In this document: positions 9,226 to 16,670 of the stretch, piece by piece
Position numbering within the stretch: position 1 is the first letter of the stretch
How the letters are laid out: every line of letters begins with the position of its first letter
Assembly (NCBI GenBank): GCA_947588735.1
Contig: CANQAD010000023.1
Coordinates: forward strand, 1 to 32,816
Direction: 5' to 3'
Length of the DNA stretch: 32,816 bases
From: an uncultured Akkermansia sp.
GTDB taxonomy: Bacteria; Verrucomicrobiota; Verrucomicrobiia; Verrucomicrobiales; Akkermansiaceae
Notes under the pieces: model-generated
Databases searched by the model: none
What the model was told of the DNA's origin: nothing
Seen by the model: the letters and a program-made list of their open reading frames with translations, nothing else
Program-made: the position numbers and the translations under genes

Positions 9226-9254
9226 ATGCTAGCAAAACCTGTTCCCCAAAGCAA
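9226..9254 (-). promoter_or_regulatory. Promoter of the DUF3472 gene
   Basis: Minus-strand TTGCTT (9254-9249) and TAGCAT (9231-9226) with a 17-base spacer. The seventh base after the -10 box is the A of the start codon at 9219, so the mRNA would be leaderless. Confidence 0.6.
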
Positions 9255-9277
9255 GCATAAAAACGACCTGATTTGTC

Positions 9278-9306
9278 TTGCATGTGAGCTATGAACATGA
9301 TATATA
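9278..9306 (+). promoter_or_regulatory. Promoter of speA
   Basis: TTGCAT (9278-9283), a 17-base spacer and TATATA (9301-9306) predict a transcript start near 9313. This lies downstream of the first in-frame ATG (9291) and favours the ATG at 9333 as the speA start. Confidence 0.55.
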
Positions 9307-9332
9307 ACGCGCGAGTTTACCCGCCCCGATTT

Positions 9333-11273
9333 ATGCCTCATCGTAAATCCCAACCCATTCGGCGCAAAGTTAAAAATTGGACAGCTGCCGATTCGGCAGA
9401 GACGTATTGTGTTCCTGATTGGAGCAATGAATTTTTTGCCATCTCAAAAAACGGTGAAACCACTGTGCGACTTGTTGACAGCGACGGAGAATTTCGCCAC
9501 GTAAGCTTGGTAAATATCATGCGCGAACTTGCTGAACGCGGTACGGCAGCTCCGGTGCTGTTGCGCTTCCGCGACTTGTTACGTGCCCGTCTTGACGAGC
9601 TTAACAAAGGCTTTGCTGGCGCAATCCGCAAGGCTGATTACCAAGGTGTGTATCGTGGCGTTTATCCTATTAAGGTGAATCAGCAGCGCCACATTGTAGA
9701 AGAGATCGTTTCCTACGGTGCACGTTACCATTACGGGTTGGAAGCAGGTTCCAAACCCGAGCTCATTGCCGCCATGGCTTACATGCAGGATAAGGAGGCG
9801 TTTCTCATGTGCAATGGGTACAAGGATGATGAGTTTATCGACTTGGCTCTCATGGGACAACGCATGGGGCTCAATATTTATCTCATCTTGGAGATGCCCA
9901 ACGAACTGCCGGCTATTCTACGCCGCGCTGAAAAGCTAGGAATTGAACCAAATTTAGGCATACGTGTTCGCCTGTCTGCCAAGGGCTCAGGTCATTGGAG
10001 TGAATCGGCCGGCGATAAGTCCGTTTTTGGTCTTAATACTGCCCAAGTTATTGATGTGGTGGATCATCTCAAGGCCGTACACAAGTTGTGTTGCCTCAAA
10101 GTGCTCCATTATCACCAGGGTTCTCAGATTCCCAACATTTCAGTTGTTCGAGAGGGGCTCTCCGAGGCTTGCCGCATGTACATCGACTTAGTGCGTGAGG
10201 GTGCGCCTATGGGAACCCTAGACATGGGGGGGGGCCTAGCTGTGGATTACGATGGTTCGCAGACCAACTTTCATTCATCCTGTAACTATTCAGTGGAGGA
10301 ATATGCGCGCGATGTGGTAGAAATCGTGGGTGAAATGTGCACACGCTGCGGTGTGGCACACCCTACACTTGTGACGGAGTCTGGACGTGCAATATCGGCA
10401 TATCATTCGGTGCTTGTATTTAACATACTTGACGTGACTAGTTCGCGCGGCTACGGCAGTGCGTTGCCAAAACTGCCGCAGAATGCGAGCGATGTGCTCA
10501 AGGCACTTGATGAGACTTATCGCATGCTCACGCGCAAGAACATCCAGGAATGTTACAATGATGCCAATTACTATCGCGAAACCCTGCGTATGCAATTCTC
10601 TTATGGCAATGTTAGCCTGCGTGAGCGAGGAATAGGCGAAGCTATTTACTGGCATATTATGGAACTTATTTCTCACCGTATTGCCGAGATGAGTGAAATT
10701 CCTGAGGATCTCAAGGAGGTCTCCGATAATATGGTGGACTTCTACTACGGCAATTTTTCACTTTTCCAAAGTTTGCCGGATTCGTGGGCTATCGACCAAA
10801 TTTTTCCAGTAATGCCTATCCAGCGTCTCTGTGAGCGGCCCACGCAGAAGAGCGTACTTGTGGATATTACTTGCGATTGCGACGGTAAAGTGGCTCAGTA
10901 CATCGATCGTGAAGATGTGGCCAGATCTCTGCCGTTGCACGAGGTGGAGGGCGATGAACAATACTACGTAGCTGTATTTTTGGTAGGCGCTTATCAGGAG
11001 ACGCTCGGTGATATTCACAACCTCTTGGGCGATACAAATGTGGTCAGCATTCACTTAGAGAACGGGCGACCCGTATTTACTGGAGAAGAAGAAGGCGATT
11101 GCGTGGCTGACGTCCTTTCCTATGTAAAGTACGACCCGAAGGTGCTCGTAGGTCGCTTTCGCGAGTTGGCTGAATCCGCTGTCGAGCGGGGGCTCATCTC
11201 CCCACGGCAACGCCGCGACGCTTTGCAGGCTTACCGTGATGGCCTGAGCGGCTACACGTACTACGAACTCTGA
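9333..11273 (+). CDS. speA: Biosynthetic arginine decarboxylase
   Basis: SpeA decarboxylates arginine to agmatine with pyridoxal phosphate, the first step of the agmatine route to putrescine and spermidine. The protein has 646 residues from ATG 9333, or 660 if the ATG at 9291 is used; the promoter position favours 9333. The N-terminal signature NWTAADSAETYCVPDW is followed by the fold III barrel with GVYRGVYPIKVNQQR, whose Lys (residue 114) should bind the cofactor. Then come HYHQGSQI, the phosphate-binding Gly-rich LDMGGGLAVDYDGS and the C-terminal DITCDCDGK region containing the conserved active-site Cys. Length is normal. The last 13 bases overlap the convergent peptidase gene. No agmatinase or agmatine deiminase is in the window. 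Confidence 0.95.
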   Translation: MPHRKSQPIRRKVKNWTAADSAETYCVPDWSNEFFAISKNGETTVRLVDSDGEFRHVSLVNIMRELAERGTAAPVLLRFRDLLRARLDELNKGFAGAIRKADYQGVYRGVYPIKVNQQRHIVEEIVSYGARYHYGLEAGSKPELIAAMAYMQDKEAFLMCNGYKDDEFIDLALMGQRMGLNIYLILEMPNELPAILRRAEKLGIEPNLGIRVRLSAKGSGHWSESAGDKSVFGLNTAQVIDVVDHLKAVHKLCCLKVLHYHQGSQIPNISVVREGLSEACRMYIDLVREGAPMGTLDMGGGLAVDYDGSQTNFHSSCNYSVEEYARDVVEIVGEMCTRCGVAHPTLVTESGRAISAYHSVLVFNILDVTSSRGYGSALPKLPQNASDVLKALDETYRMLTRKNIQECYNDANYYRETLRMQFSYGNVSLRERGIGEAIYWHIMELISHRIAEMSEIPEDLKEVSDNMVDFYYGNFSLFQSLPDSWAIDQIFPVMPIQRLCERPTQKSVLVDITCDCDGKVAQYIDREDVARSLPLHEVEGDEQYYVAVFLVGAYQETLGDIHNLLGDTNVVSIHLENGRPVFTGEEEGDCVADVLSYVKYDPKVLVGRFRELAESAVERGLISPRQRRDALQAYRDGLSGYTYYEL

Positions 11274-12238
11274 TGAGTTGATTTTTTATCCGCAAGATAG
11301 AGAGAAATTACGCGTAGGGTCACCGTGCCGGATTCCGCAAGAGAAGCGGCTGAGATACGGTGCATATTATCGCCCGGCGTGTGCCACCACCTACTCCCCG
11401 CAAATGAGGCAATGAGATTAAGGGTGGGCACACCAGCCTCCACAAAAGGTCGATGATCATCCCAGTAGGAGCCAAGGTGTATAGTCCAGCGTTCCTCCGG
11501 TAATCCCAGCTCGCGCACGGCTCTGCAGTACAGTTCACACATCTCAACCGTGGTATCCATAATGGGTACCCCAATGACCTTCCCCGCGCCCCCCACCATG
11601 TCTAGGTTGATCATGCAGGAGGGCAAGCCCTGCTTCCCCCGTCGAATTACATCATAGCGCGAGCCATACAGCCCATCCTTTTCGGTGATGTGTTCTCCGA
11701 GCGCTTCCTCACCATCGAAAAAGGCCAACTCCACCTGCCGGGCCAATTCTGGGGTACGTGCTAGCGTGCGAGCGAGTTCTATCAGCACCGCCGCACCACT
11801 CGCGCCATCATCTGCGCCTAGAATGTCATTTTCCCCGTTCTTTTTTGTGTCTATATGGCAAGATACAAGTACTGGACGCGCCGTGCGCTTGTCGCCAAAA
11901 GTGGCGCGTAGGTTTGTCATGCGTATCCCAGATAACGGAGAAAAGGTGTCTCGTTCAGCATGCCACCCAACATCTTCAAGCTGCCCAGCAATGTAATTTA
12001 ACTGCGCAGCGTATGCCGGTGAACCACTAGGACGTGGCCCGAGCTTGCACAATGCTGCGCAATGTGTATAAGCATTTTCTCCAGAGAAACAAGTCGCATT
12101 TTTTTGCACATTCACCGTCTGTGTCGCAGGGGACTCTGCCGTATCTCCGTTGCGTTCGCAGTTGCCTACAAAAAGCGCGCACACCGTTGCCCCCGCTCCC
12201 ACCCACCATCGCATCCTCTGGAAGTGCGGTGTTCTCAT
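11261..12238 (-). CDS. Secreted M28-family metallohydrolase resembling glutaminyl cyclase
   Basis: The 325-residue protein has an N-terminal hydrophobic export signal (WWVGAGATVCALFVG). It is followed by the M28 zinc-hydrolase fold: VLVSCHIDTK (His128 and Asp130), GADDGASG (Asp143/144), FFDGEEA (Glu177/178), NLDMVGG, and a C-terminal SYWDDHRPF plus RWWHTPGDN. The DDHRPF and WHTPGDN combination resembles glutaminyl-peptide cyclotransferases (compare DDHIPF and WHTMDDN in animal enzymes) as well as aminopeptidases, so either activity in the periplasm is possible. The Cys in VGNC could be a weak lipobox. The gene begins 16 bp after parB and probably shares its transcript. Confidence 0.85.
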   Translation of the reverse strand: MRTPHFQRMRWWVGAGATVCALFVGNCERNGDTAESPATQTVNVQKNATCFSGENAYTHCAALCKLGPRPSGSPAYAAQLNYIAGQLEDVGWHAERDTFSPLSGIRMTNLRATFGDKRTARPVLVSCHIDTKKNGENDILGADDGASGAAVLIELARTLARTPELARQVELAFFDGEEALGEHITEKDGLYGSRYDVIRRGKQGLPSCMINLDMVGGAGKVIGVPIMDTTVEMCELYCRAVRELGLPEERWTIHLGSYWDDHRPFVEAGVPTLNLIASFAGSRWWHTPGDNMHRISAASLAESGTVTLRVISLYLADKKSTHQSS

Positions 12239-12254
12239 GCCTGCTCTAGCGCGC

Positions 12255-13145
12255 TTACGCGCGGGAAGTGATCCCGAAAATTTCCAGCAAGCGAGTCAAC
12301 TCTGTTCGGCCATTATAGGTAATTTCAATGACGCCACTCCGTTGCCCTTTGGGGAGGATACGCACGTCAGTTCTCAGGCTTTCGGAGAGTTGGCGGCAGA
12401 TTTCGTTGGTGGCTCGATGGACTGGAGCAGGTTGTCGAGCGTGAGATAGGTGCGCTGATGGTGGTTTCATCAAATCTCGCACCAGCTTTTCTGTTTGGCG
12501 CACGGTAAGCCCGCGTTGAACCACACTACCAGCCGCCCGCACTTGCTGCTGTTCATTTTTGAGCTGCAGCAGCACCTTAGCGTGTCCCACGGAGACTTCC
12601 CCTTTTGTCAGCATCTCCTGTACGGGGGCTGCTAGCTCAAGCAAACGCACCATGTTGGCGATTACCGCACGGGATTTGCCCACGTGCCGCGCGATTTCCT
12701 CCTGCTTAAGTTTAAAACGTGTTTGGAGCATGTGGTATTGCTCAGCTTCTTCCATGGGGTTCAGATCCTCGCGTTGCAAATTCTCAATGAGCGTAATTTC
12801 CGCAACCTCTTGATCGGTAGCTTTCATTACGACTACTTTTACTTCCTTGTGACCGAGACTCTTTACAGCACGCAAACGTCGCTCCCCAGCTATCAACTCA
12901 AACTTCCCATCCACTCGTCGCACAACCAATGGCTGCACTAATCCGCGTTCGCGGATCGATTTAGCCAGTTCATGTATTTGCTCATCCTTAAAAATGCGCC
13001 TAGGCTGGAATGGCGAGAGTTTGATCTCATCAACTCCAGCAGTGATGATTCTTTTTTCATCATTGATTTGCCGGGTCAAGGAGGCTGATATTTCATTCTG
13101 CTGAATAAGGGCACCGAGCCCCTTTCCTAAAACTTGTCGCGCCAT
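12255..13145 (-). CDS. parB: Chromosome-partitioning protein ParB
   Basis: ParB is the CTP-dependent clamp that loads at parS and spreads to organise origin segregation. The 296-residue protein starts with the typical GKGLGALI, then has the ParB/CTPase domain with IKLSPFQPRR, GERRLRA (residues 87-93) and ENLQREDLNPMEEA (from 121). A helix-turn-helix follows (LKQEEIARHVGKSRAVIANMVRLLEL) with VSVGHAKVLL, and a dimerisation domain closes the protein. A linker of about 20 residues rich in Pro and His precedes the last domain. parA is not upstream; an insertion-sequence remnant lies there instead. The gene has its own promoter with a very short leader. Confidence 0.95.
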   Translation of the reverse strand: MARQVLGKGLGALIQQNEISASLTRQINDEKRIITAGVDEIKLSPFQPRRIFKDEQIHELAKSIRERGLVQPLVVRRVDGKFELIAGERRLRAVKSLGHKEVKVVVMKATDQEVAEITLIENLQREDLNPMEEAEQYHMLQTRFKLKQEEIARHVGKSRAVIANMVRLLELAAPVQEMLTKGEVSVGHAKVLLQLKNEQQQVRAAGSVVQRGLTVRQTEKLVRDLMKPPSAHLSHARQPAPVHRATNEICRQLSESLRTDVRILPKGQRSGVIEITYNGRTELTRLLEIFGITSRA

Positions 13146-13154
13146 ACGCGGCTC

Positions 13155-13183
13155 ATTCTAGCTGATATTGCCCCAAATTGCAA
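13155..13183 (-). promoter_or_regulatory. Promoter of parB
   Basis: Minus-strand TTGCAA (13183-13178), 17-base spacer and TAGAAT (13160-13155). The start codon begins ten bases after the -10 box, leaving a leader of about three nucleotides. Confidence 0.65.
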
Positions 13184-13204
13184 CATCTTTATGCGAGGAG
13201 GCCA

Positions 13205-13460
13205 CATCCCGCAATCGGACAAAAATGAGAGCCCCGAACGGGGAAAAAGGGGGCAAGAGATTGATCGTCTGGACTAAAATATGGTACCATAATGTCTGTA
13301 TGGTAAACACAGACAAAGGCCAAGAAGGTATTGCGAACATCATGAAGCACGCAATAAATACAGAATGCTACGCACTCGCAAGGAGCGAACAGCTTTTATC
13401 ACGAAAGTAGCAAGGATATTCAAGTACAGTCGCAAGTACGTCATCATGCTGCTGGGGAAG
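13205..13460 (+). mobile_element. Insertion-sequence remnant, copy A (left end)
   Basis: The segment from CATCCCGCAATCGGACAAAA onwards is nearly identical, in inverse orientation, to 16523 down to about 16270. It contains the left end of an insertion sequence and the first codons of its transposase; everything past about 13460 is lost or unrecognisable. It begins 22 bp upstream of the parB promoter. Confidence 0.75.
13300..13457 (+). pseudogene. Transposase N-terminal fragment, frameshifted
   Basis: From ATG 13300 the frame reads MVNTDKGQEGIANIM. It then diverges from the sister copy because one base is missing at CATCATGAAGC (the sister has CATCATTGAAGC). In the shifted frame it again matches the sister (RMLRTRKER, then TKVARIFKYSRKYV). 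No catalytic residues remain. Confidence 0.7.
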
Positions 13461-13839
13461 AGGCTGATGCTTTTTCCAAGCTTGGGAGTTCTTGCGGGAA
13501 TGCTGCTGAGTTGCTGACCCGGCATTACAGAGGCAGCTCATGAGAGCGGCGCTCAGTGGCGTACCCAGAACTACAAAACAGTGCGGTTGGCGCACCGAAA
13601 ATCCACTACGTAGGGGCGTGGAGGCTGCAATCCATGGTAACTGGGTGCGCTATGCCATACCTTTCAACGCGTCACTTGACTGTCTTTCGGGATTACAGTG
13701 AATGCAAGCCGAAATGCATCACTGCAACACCAGTCTGCCGACCATGCGTTACCTGAGTTTAAATAGTTCAAAGAATAAAGGCATTTTTGAGCAAACCAGC
13801 AGTTGATCCTCGTGTCTTATTCGCATCCCGTGGGAAAAC
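13461..13839 (+). other. Intergenic stretch with nothing recognised
   Basis: About 380 bp between the end of remnant A and the 3' end of the membrane-protein gene. No frame on either strand resembles a known protein and no RNA gene was seen. It may be decayed mobile DNA, since it follows the insertion-sequence remnant without a recognisable end. Confidence 0.5.
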
Positions 13840-15207
13840 TCATTCTTTGATGGACTTTGCAGAAGGACCATTAGGGTTATTGTAGGAAGCAAGACGATAG
13901 ATTTTGGAGAGCACATGATAGGCTTTTTTTTGAGCGGCAGGGCGAAAAGAAAGCTCAAATAGCACATCAAAAGAGGTTGCTTTTGACGTACACGGTATCA
14001 TAAAGAGAGGCGCATTGTTTGGGATAATATTAGAGGAATTCACTTGGCGCAATCGCGTGGGGAGATCAGCTGGGATGTCATGGCGGAAAATGGAACCAGA
14101 TTTATACGAGAAACGAGCTGGGATTTCAAAGCAAAGCAGCTGCTCTCCGGAGGAGGCATTGCGGATGCTGAGCAGGAAGACGCCTTTTTCTCCGGGATTA
14201 GCAAGGATCTGTGCTTGGAAGCAACCGGACTGTGCCTGCGGTTCAGAAAGCAAGATGTCGGTTTTGACAGGTGTCTCCGGATCTTCCTCAAGGGGGTTTG
14301 TGGAGCCATTAATCAAGAGAGAAAGTGTGGGCTGGTCGGGCCGATTGGCTAGAGGGCGCACCATTTCGTCCACCTCGTGGATGGCAGCATTTAGGGCACA
14401 GAAAGCGAGTTGGGGGTCTCCTGCACCACGCCATGCCAACAACAGGTAGTGCGCTCCACCCAGGTCCAGTGCTAGATCAGGAATCTGCGTCTCAGAGTCG
14501 GTGAGGACGGGGAGGGGACCTCCAGGTTTTACTACTGTGTATCCAGCTGGGAGCTGCTCGCCATCTGTCAGGCGTAGGAAGGCGGCATGTACGAAGCCGG
14601 GGCCAATCCTGGGATTTTGCAGGATCATGACCACGTGCCAGGGTTTAGTGTAGAAAGTTTGGTCGGAGAGAGAGGCTGCCCAGCGCGGAGATTTATTAAT
14701 GTAGTCACGAAGAAGGGTGGGGTGCTGCTCTTCCAAAGAGGAAAGGTAAGGAGCTTGGCTGATAGCGGTTGGTGCGGCATCAACGATGGAGATCGGAACA
14801 ACGAGTGAGGTCGGTCCGGAAATATAATCTGTGGGAGGGAGGGGTGGAGGATCACGGCGGACTATTGCTTGGTTGGTTTGAGGCGAAGTCGGCGCCGGAA
14901 TATCTGCAAAGTACGCAAGCAGGGCAAAAATGCAGCATGTCAGGAACCACTGCATCGCCCAAAAGGTAAGGTGCACCAGCGTATGAAGGTTGCGCAACCG
15001 AAGCAGCATGGAGAGCGAAGTCGTTCCAAGCACAGTCAACGAAACGAGTACAGACGCAAGGATGATCTCTCCAGCGTACTCGGAAGCTGATGCCTGCCAC
15101 GATTGCGGCAGCATGCCTGGCCAAAGAAGGGGCAGGCAACCCAACAGAGCAAAGAAGCAGCATGTGGCATGCCAATACTGTTGATGGCTGATGAGGGAAG
15201 GATTCAT
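13840..15207 (-). CDS. Membrane-anchored protein of unknown function
   Basis: This 455-residue protein is not recognised. The first 110 residues contain three hydrophobic helices (about 13-32, 46-68 and 80-104). A Pro-rich linker follows (IPAPTSPQTNQ...RRDPPPLPPTDY), then a soluble region of about 320 residues predicted to lie outside the cytoplasm. That region is rich in short beta-like segments (ALDLGGAHYLLLAWRGAG, PTLSLLINGSTNPLEED). Its ATG overlaps the stop of the upstream lipoprotein gene (ATGA), so the two are probably translated together and may work together at the envelope. The pair is flanked by inverted insertion-sequence remnants, which raises the possibility of acquisition or rearrangement. 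Confidence 0.75.
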   Translation of the reverse strand: MNPSLISHQQYWHATCCFFALLGCLPLLWPGMLPQSWQASASEYAGEIILASVLVSLTVLGTTSLSMLLRLRNLHTLVHLTFWAMQWFLTCCIFALLAYFADIPAPTSPQTNQAIVRRDPPPLPPTDYISGPTSLVVPISIVDAAPTAISQAPYLSSLEEQHPTLLRDYINKSPRWAASLSDQTFYTKPWHVVMILQNPRIGPGFVHAAFLRLTDGEQLPAGYTVVKPGGPLPVLTDSETQIPDLALDLGGAHYLLLAWRGAGDPQLAFCALNAAIHEVDEMVRPLANRPDQPTLSLLINGSTNPLEEDPETPVKTDILLSEPQAQSGCFQAQILANPGEKGVFLLSIRNASSGEQLLCFEIPARFSYKSGSIFRHDIPADLPTRLRQVNSSNIIPNNAPLFMIPCTSKATSFDVLFELSFRPAAQKKAYHVLSKIYRLASYNNPNGPSAKSIKE

Positions 15208-15461
15208 AAGAGCGGGCGATTGAAACCGCCAATATGGGCCAGTAAAAAGCGAGAAACGACGATCTGCAGCTCGTAAAGCGGGTTTGGAAATTTTTCGCGC
15301 GCCACGACAGCATTTATGTGAGCAGTGAGGTCGGCATGTGTACCAGCAGCACGAGGAGCGCTCGCATCGAGTGAAGATTGTGCACTATGATTCCGGCAGG
15401 AGTTCAGATAAATTGTGGCTGCCATTGTTAGAGGCAGTGCCTTGTGCATAATCTGACTCAT
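15204..15461 (-). CDS. Small putative lipoprotein
   Basis: From ATG 15461 the product has about 85 residues: a short basic start (MSQIMHKA), a hydrophobic stretch and a lipobox-like LNSC. After cleavage at this Cys about 63 residues would remain, anchored to a membrane. The open frame extends upstream to a TTG at 15500, but a promoter with its -10 box at 15477-15472 makes ATG 15461 (or 15449) the better start. It overlaps the membrane-protein gene by four bases. The sequence after the Cys (HSAQSSLDASAPRAAG...ELQIVVSRFLLAHIGGF) is not recognised. Confidence 0.6.
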   Translation of the reverse strand: MSQIMHKALPLTMAATIYLNSCRNHSAQSSLDASAPRAAGTHADLTAHINAVVAREKFPNPLYELQIVVSRFLLAHIGGFNRPLL

Positions 15462-15471
15462 AGCTGCCATG

Positions 15472-15500
15472 AGGATATCAGAAGTACCGCCAGTTGGCAA
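15472..15500 (-). promoter_or_regulatory. Promoter of the lipoprotein/membrane-protein pair
   Basis: Minus-strand TTGCCA (15500-15495), 17-base spacer and TATCCT (15477-15472). The ATG at 15461 begins eleven bases after the -10 box, a leader of about four nucleotides. The -10 box is less canonical than at the other sites. Confidence 0.45.
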
Positions 15501-15538
15501 GCTGCATTTACTGTACAGTCAACTGATATTGCGCTCGC

Positions 15539-16013
15539 GTTACCTCAAAAATACAGGACGCTGAAAAAACACTCCCCAAAAAAGAAATTATACAAGAACT
15601 CACAGAGGAATACAGAAACAAGTACGCAAGGCTCAGCTGCAAGAAAGCACGAGTGAAATTATTCGCACAATACTGTGAAATAACTGAGTATGAGTGGAAA
15701 TATGCACAAATGCTTCTTTCTGGGAGGAGGATGACAGCGGAGAGGGGAAGAGAAAAAATAAGGGGAGGCCTCGCAAGTACACAGAAAAGGACAAAAGGGA
15801 ACTTAGAGAGAAGAACTGGTGCATAGGCCATAGTGTGGATGCAATAAAAGGATTTACTGAACAACGCAGTGAAAAATGGGACGTGCATGAGCCGAGATGA
15901 GAAGGCTGCGAATTGTGAACTCGACTAGGACGAAATCGCGAAACGATATAGCAATGCCACATCGAGGCAAAAAAAAGCTAGTATCTTTTAGTGCACTGGA
16001 TTTATGAGGTAAC
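15539..16013 (+). mobile_element. Insertion-sequence remnant B with both ends, interior deleted
   Basis: GTTACCTCAAAAATACAG (15539-15556) and the complement of 15996-16013 (GTTACCTCATAAATCCAG) match at 16 of 18 positions and look like terminal inverted repeats. Only about 475 bp lie between them, including a decayed transposase start. The CCTCAAAAATA core resembles the ends of the element at 5461-7111, so the two are probably related. The part 15900-15995 shows nothing recognisable. Confidence 0.6.
15560..15900 (+). pseudogene. Decayed transposase N-terminal region
   Basis: One frame reads EIIQELTEEYRNKYARLSCK and continues to YEWKYAQMLLSGRR. A shifted frame then gives KNKGRPRKYTEKDKRELREKNW. 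This follows the same pattern as the N-terminus of the 5532 transposase (RYKKARIIDYIM, then VIRLLSGKK and KKKGRPQIIGGKKLQVIKNIW). At least one frameshift separates the two pieces, and no catalytic domain remains. Confidence 0.6.
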
Positions 16014-16019
16014 CGATCG

Positions 16020-16523
16020 ATCATTTCGACGTCCTGCATTTATGAAGCACCGCGGTATTCGTTGAGTTTCCTTAATGTTTCTTCTGTTTTTGGGACAGCA
16101 CAAACCCTTCCTTACTCTCCAGATCGGCTATCCAGCGTGCTATCCCTGCATGAAAATACTCCGCATTTATATAACCGGATAGCACCCATAACTGCAGAAT
16201 GATTTTCACATCCCCATCTTTCAATTTCTTGGGCGCTCCCCTCTTTCCCTTGAGCTCCTTCTTGCTCTTTCCTAGCTGCCTGATGACGTACTTGCGACTG
16301 TACTTGAATATCCTTGCTACTTTCGTGATAAAAGTACTTCGCTCCTTGCGAGTGCGTAGCATTCTGTATTTATTGCGTGCTTCAATGATGTTCGCAATAC
16401 CTTCTTGGCCTTTGTCTGTGTTTATCATACAGACATTATGGTACACTATTTTTGTCCAAACGATAAATCTCTTGCCATCTTTTCCCCCGTTCGGTGCTCT
16501 CATTTTTGTCCGATTGCGGGATG
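16020..16523 (-). mobile_element. Insertion-sequence remnant, copy C
   Basis: The minus-strand sequence from 16523 is nearly identical for about 250 bp to 13205-13460 and continues further into the transposase. The opposite limit is uncertain. A segment with CATAAATGCAGGACGTC near 16045-16029 resembles the ends of remnant B and may be the distal end of this element. It lies just upstream of the nusA promoter. Confidence 0.65.
16072..16428 (-). pseudogene. Transposase N-terminal fragment, copy C
   Basis: From ATG 16428 about 118 residues remain (MINTDKGQEGIANIIEARN... to QKQKKH). They include a helix-turn-helix-like stretch (FITKVARIFKYSRKYVIRQL) and a basic KGKRGAPKKLKDGD segment like that of the 5532 transposase. 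The catalytic domain is absent, so it is an internally deleted or truncated copy. The frame is open further upstream, but those codons lie in the insertion-sequence end. Confidence 0.7.
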
Positions 16524-16543
16524 GCGAGCGGAGAAAATGATAC

Positions 16544-16572
16544 TTGACAAAAAGAAAGGAGAAGCATAGAAT
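16544..16572 (+). promoter_or_regulatory. Promoter of the nusA operon
   Basis: Consensus TTGACA (16544-16549), a 17-base spacer and TAGAAT (16567-16572). The transcript would start near 16579, about 92 bases upstream of nusA. It is one of the best-matching promoters in the window and lies just outside insertion-sequence remnant C. Confidence 0.8.
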
Positions 16573-16606
16573 ACCCGCATGTAAGTTCCGGTCTGGCAGG
16601 ATTGGG

Positions 16607-16631
16607 GCGGGTTGAGAACCCGCTCTTTTTT
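16607..16631 (+). terminator. Intrinsic terminator in the nusA leader (possible attenuator)
   Basis: GCGGGTT (16607-16613), loop GAG, AACCCGC (16617-16623), then TC and six T. It lies between the nusA promoter and the nusA start codon, so it would stop transcripts after about 50 nt unless read through. This suits autoregulation by NusA, which alters termination; that role is inference. Confidence 0.7.
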
Positions 16632-16670
16632 GTGGGTGACTGGTGAACGAACATCTAACTTCCACAGAAC

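Noticed and set aside
13556..13756. Short plus-strand open frame next to remnant A
   Set aside because: No similarity to transposases or other known proteins and no promoter or ribosome-binding site.
16573..16623. Antiterminator formed by ACCCGC at 16573-16578 with the nusA leader terminator
   Set aside because: The segment lies between the -10 box and the predicted transcript start, so it should not be in the RNA.
16429..16665. N-terminal extension of the copy C transposase frame
   Set aside because: It runs through the insertion-sequence end and the nusA promoter, and similarity to copy A at protein level starts at the ATG equivalent to 16428.
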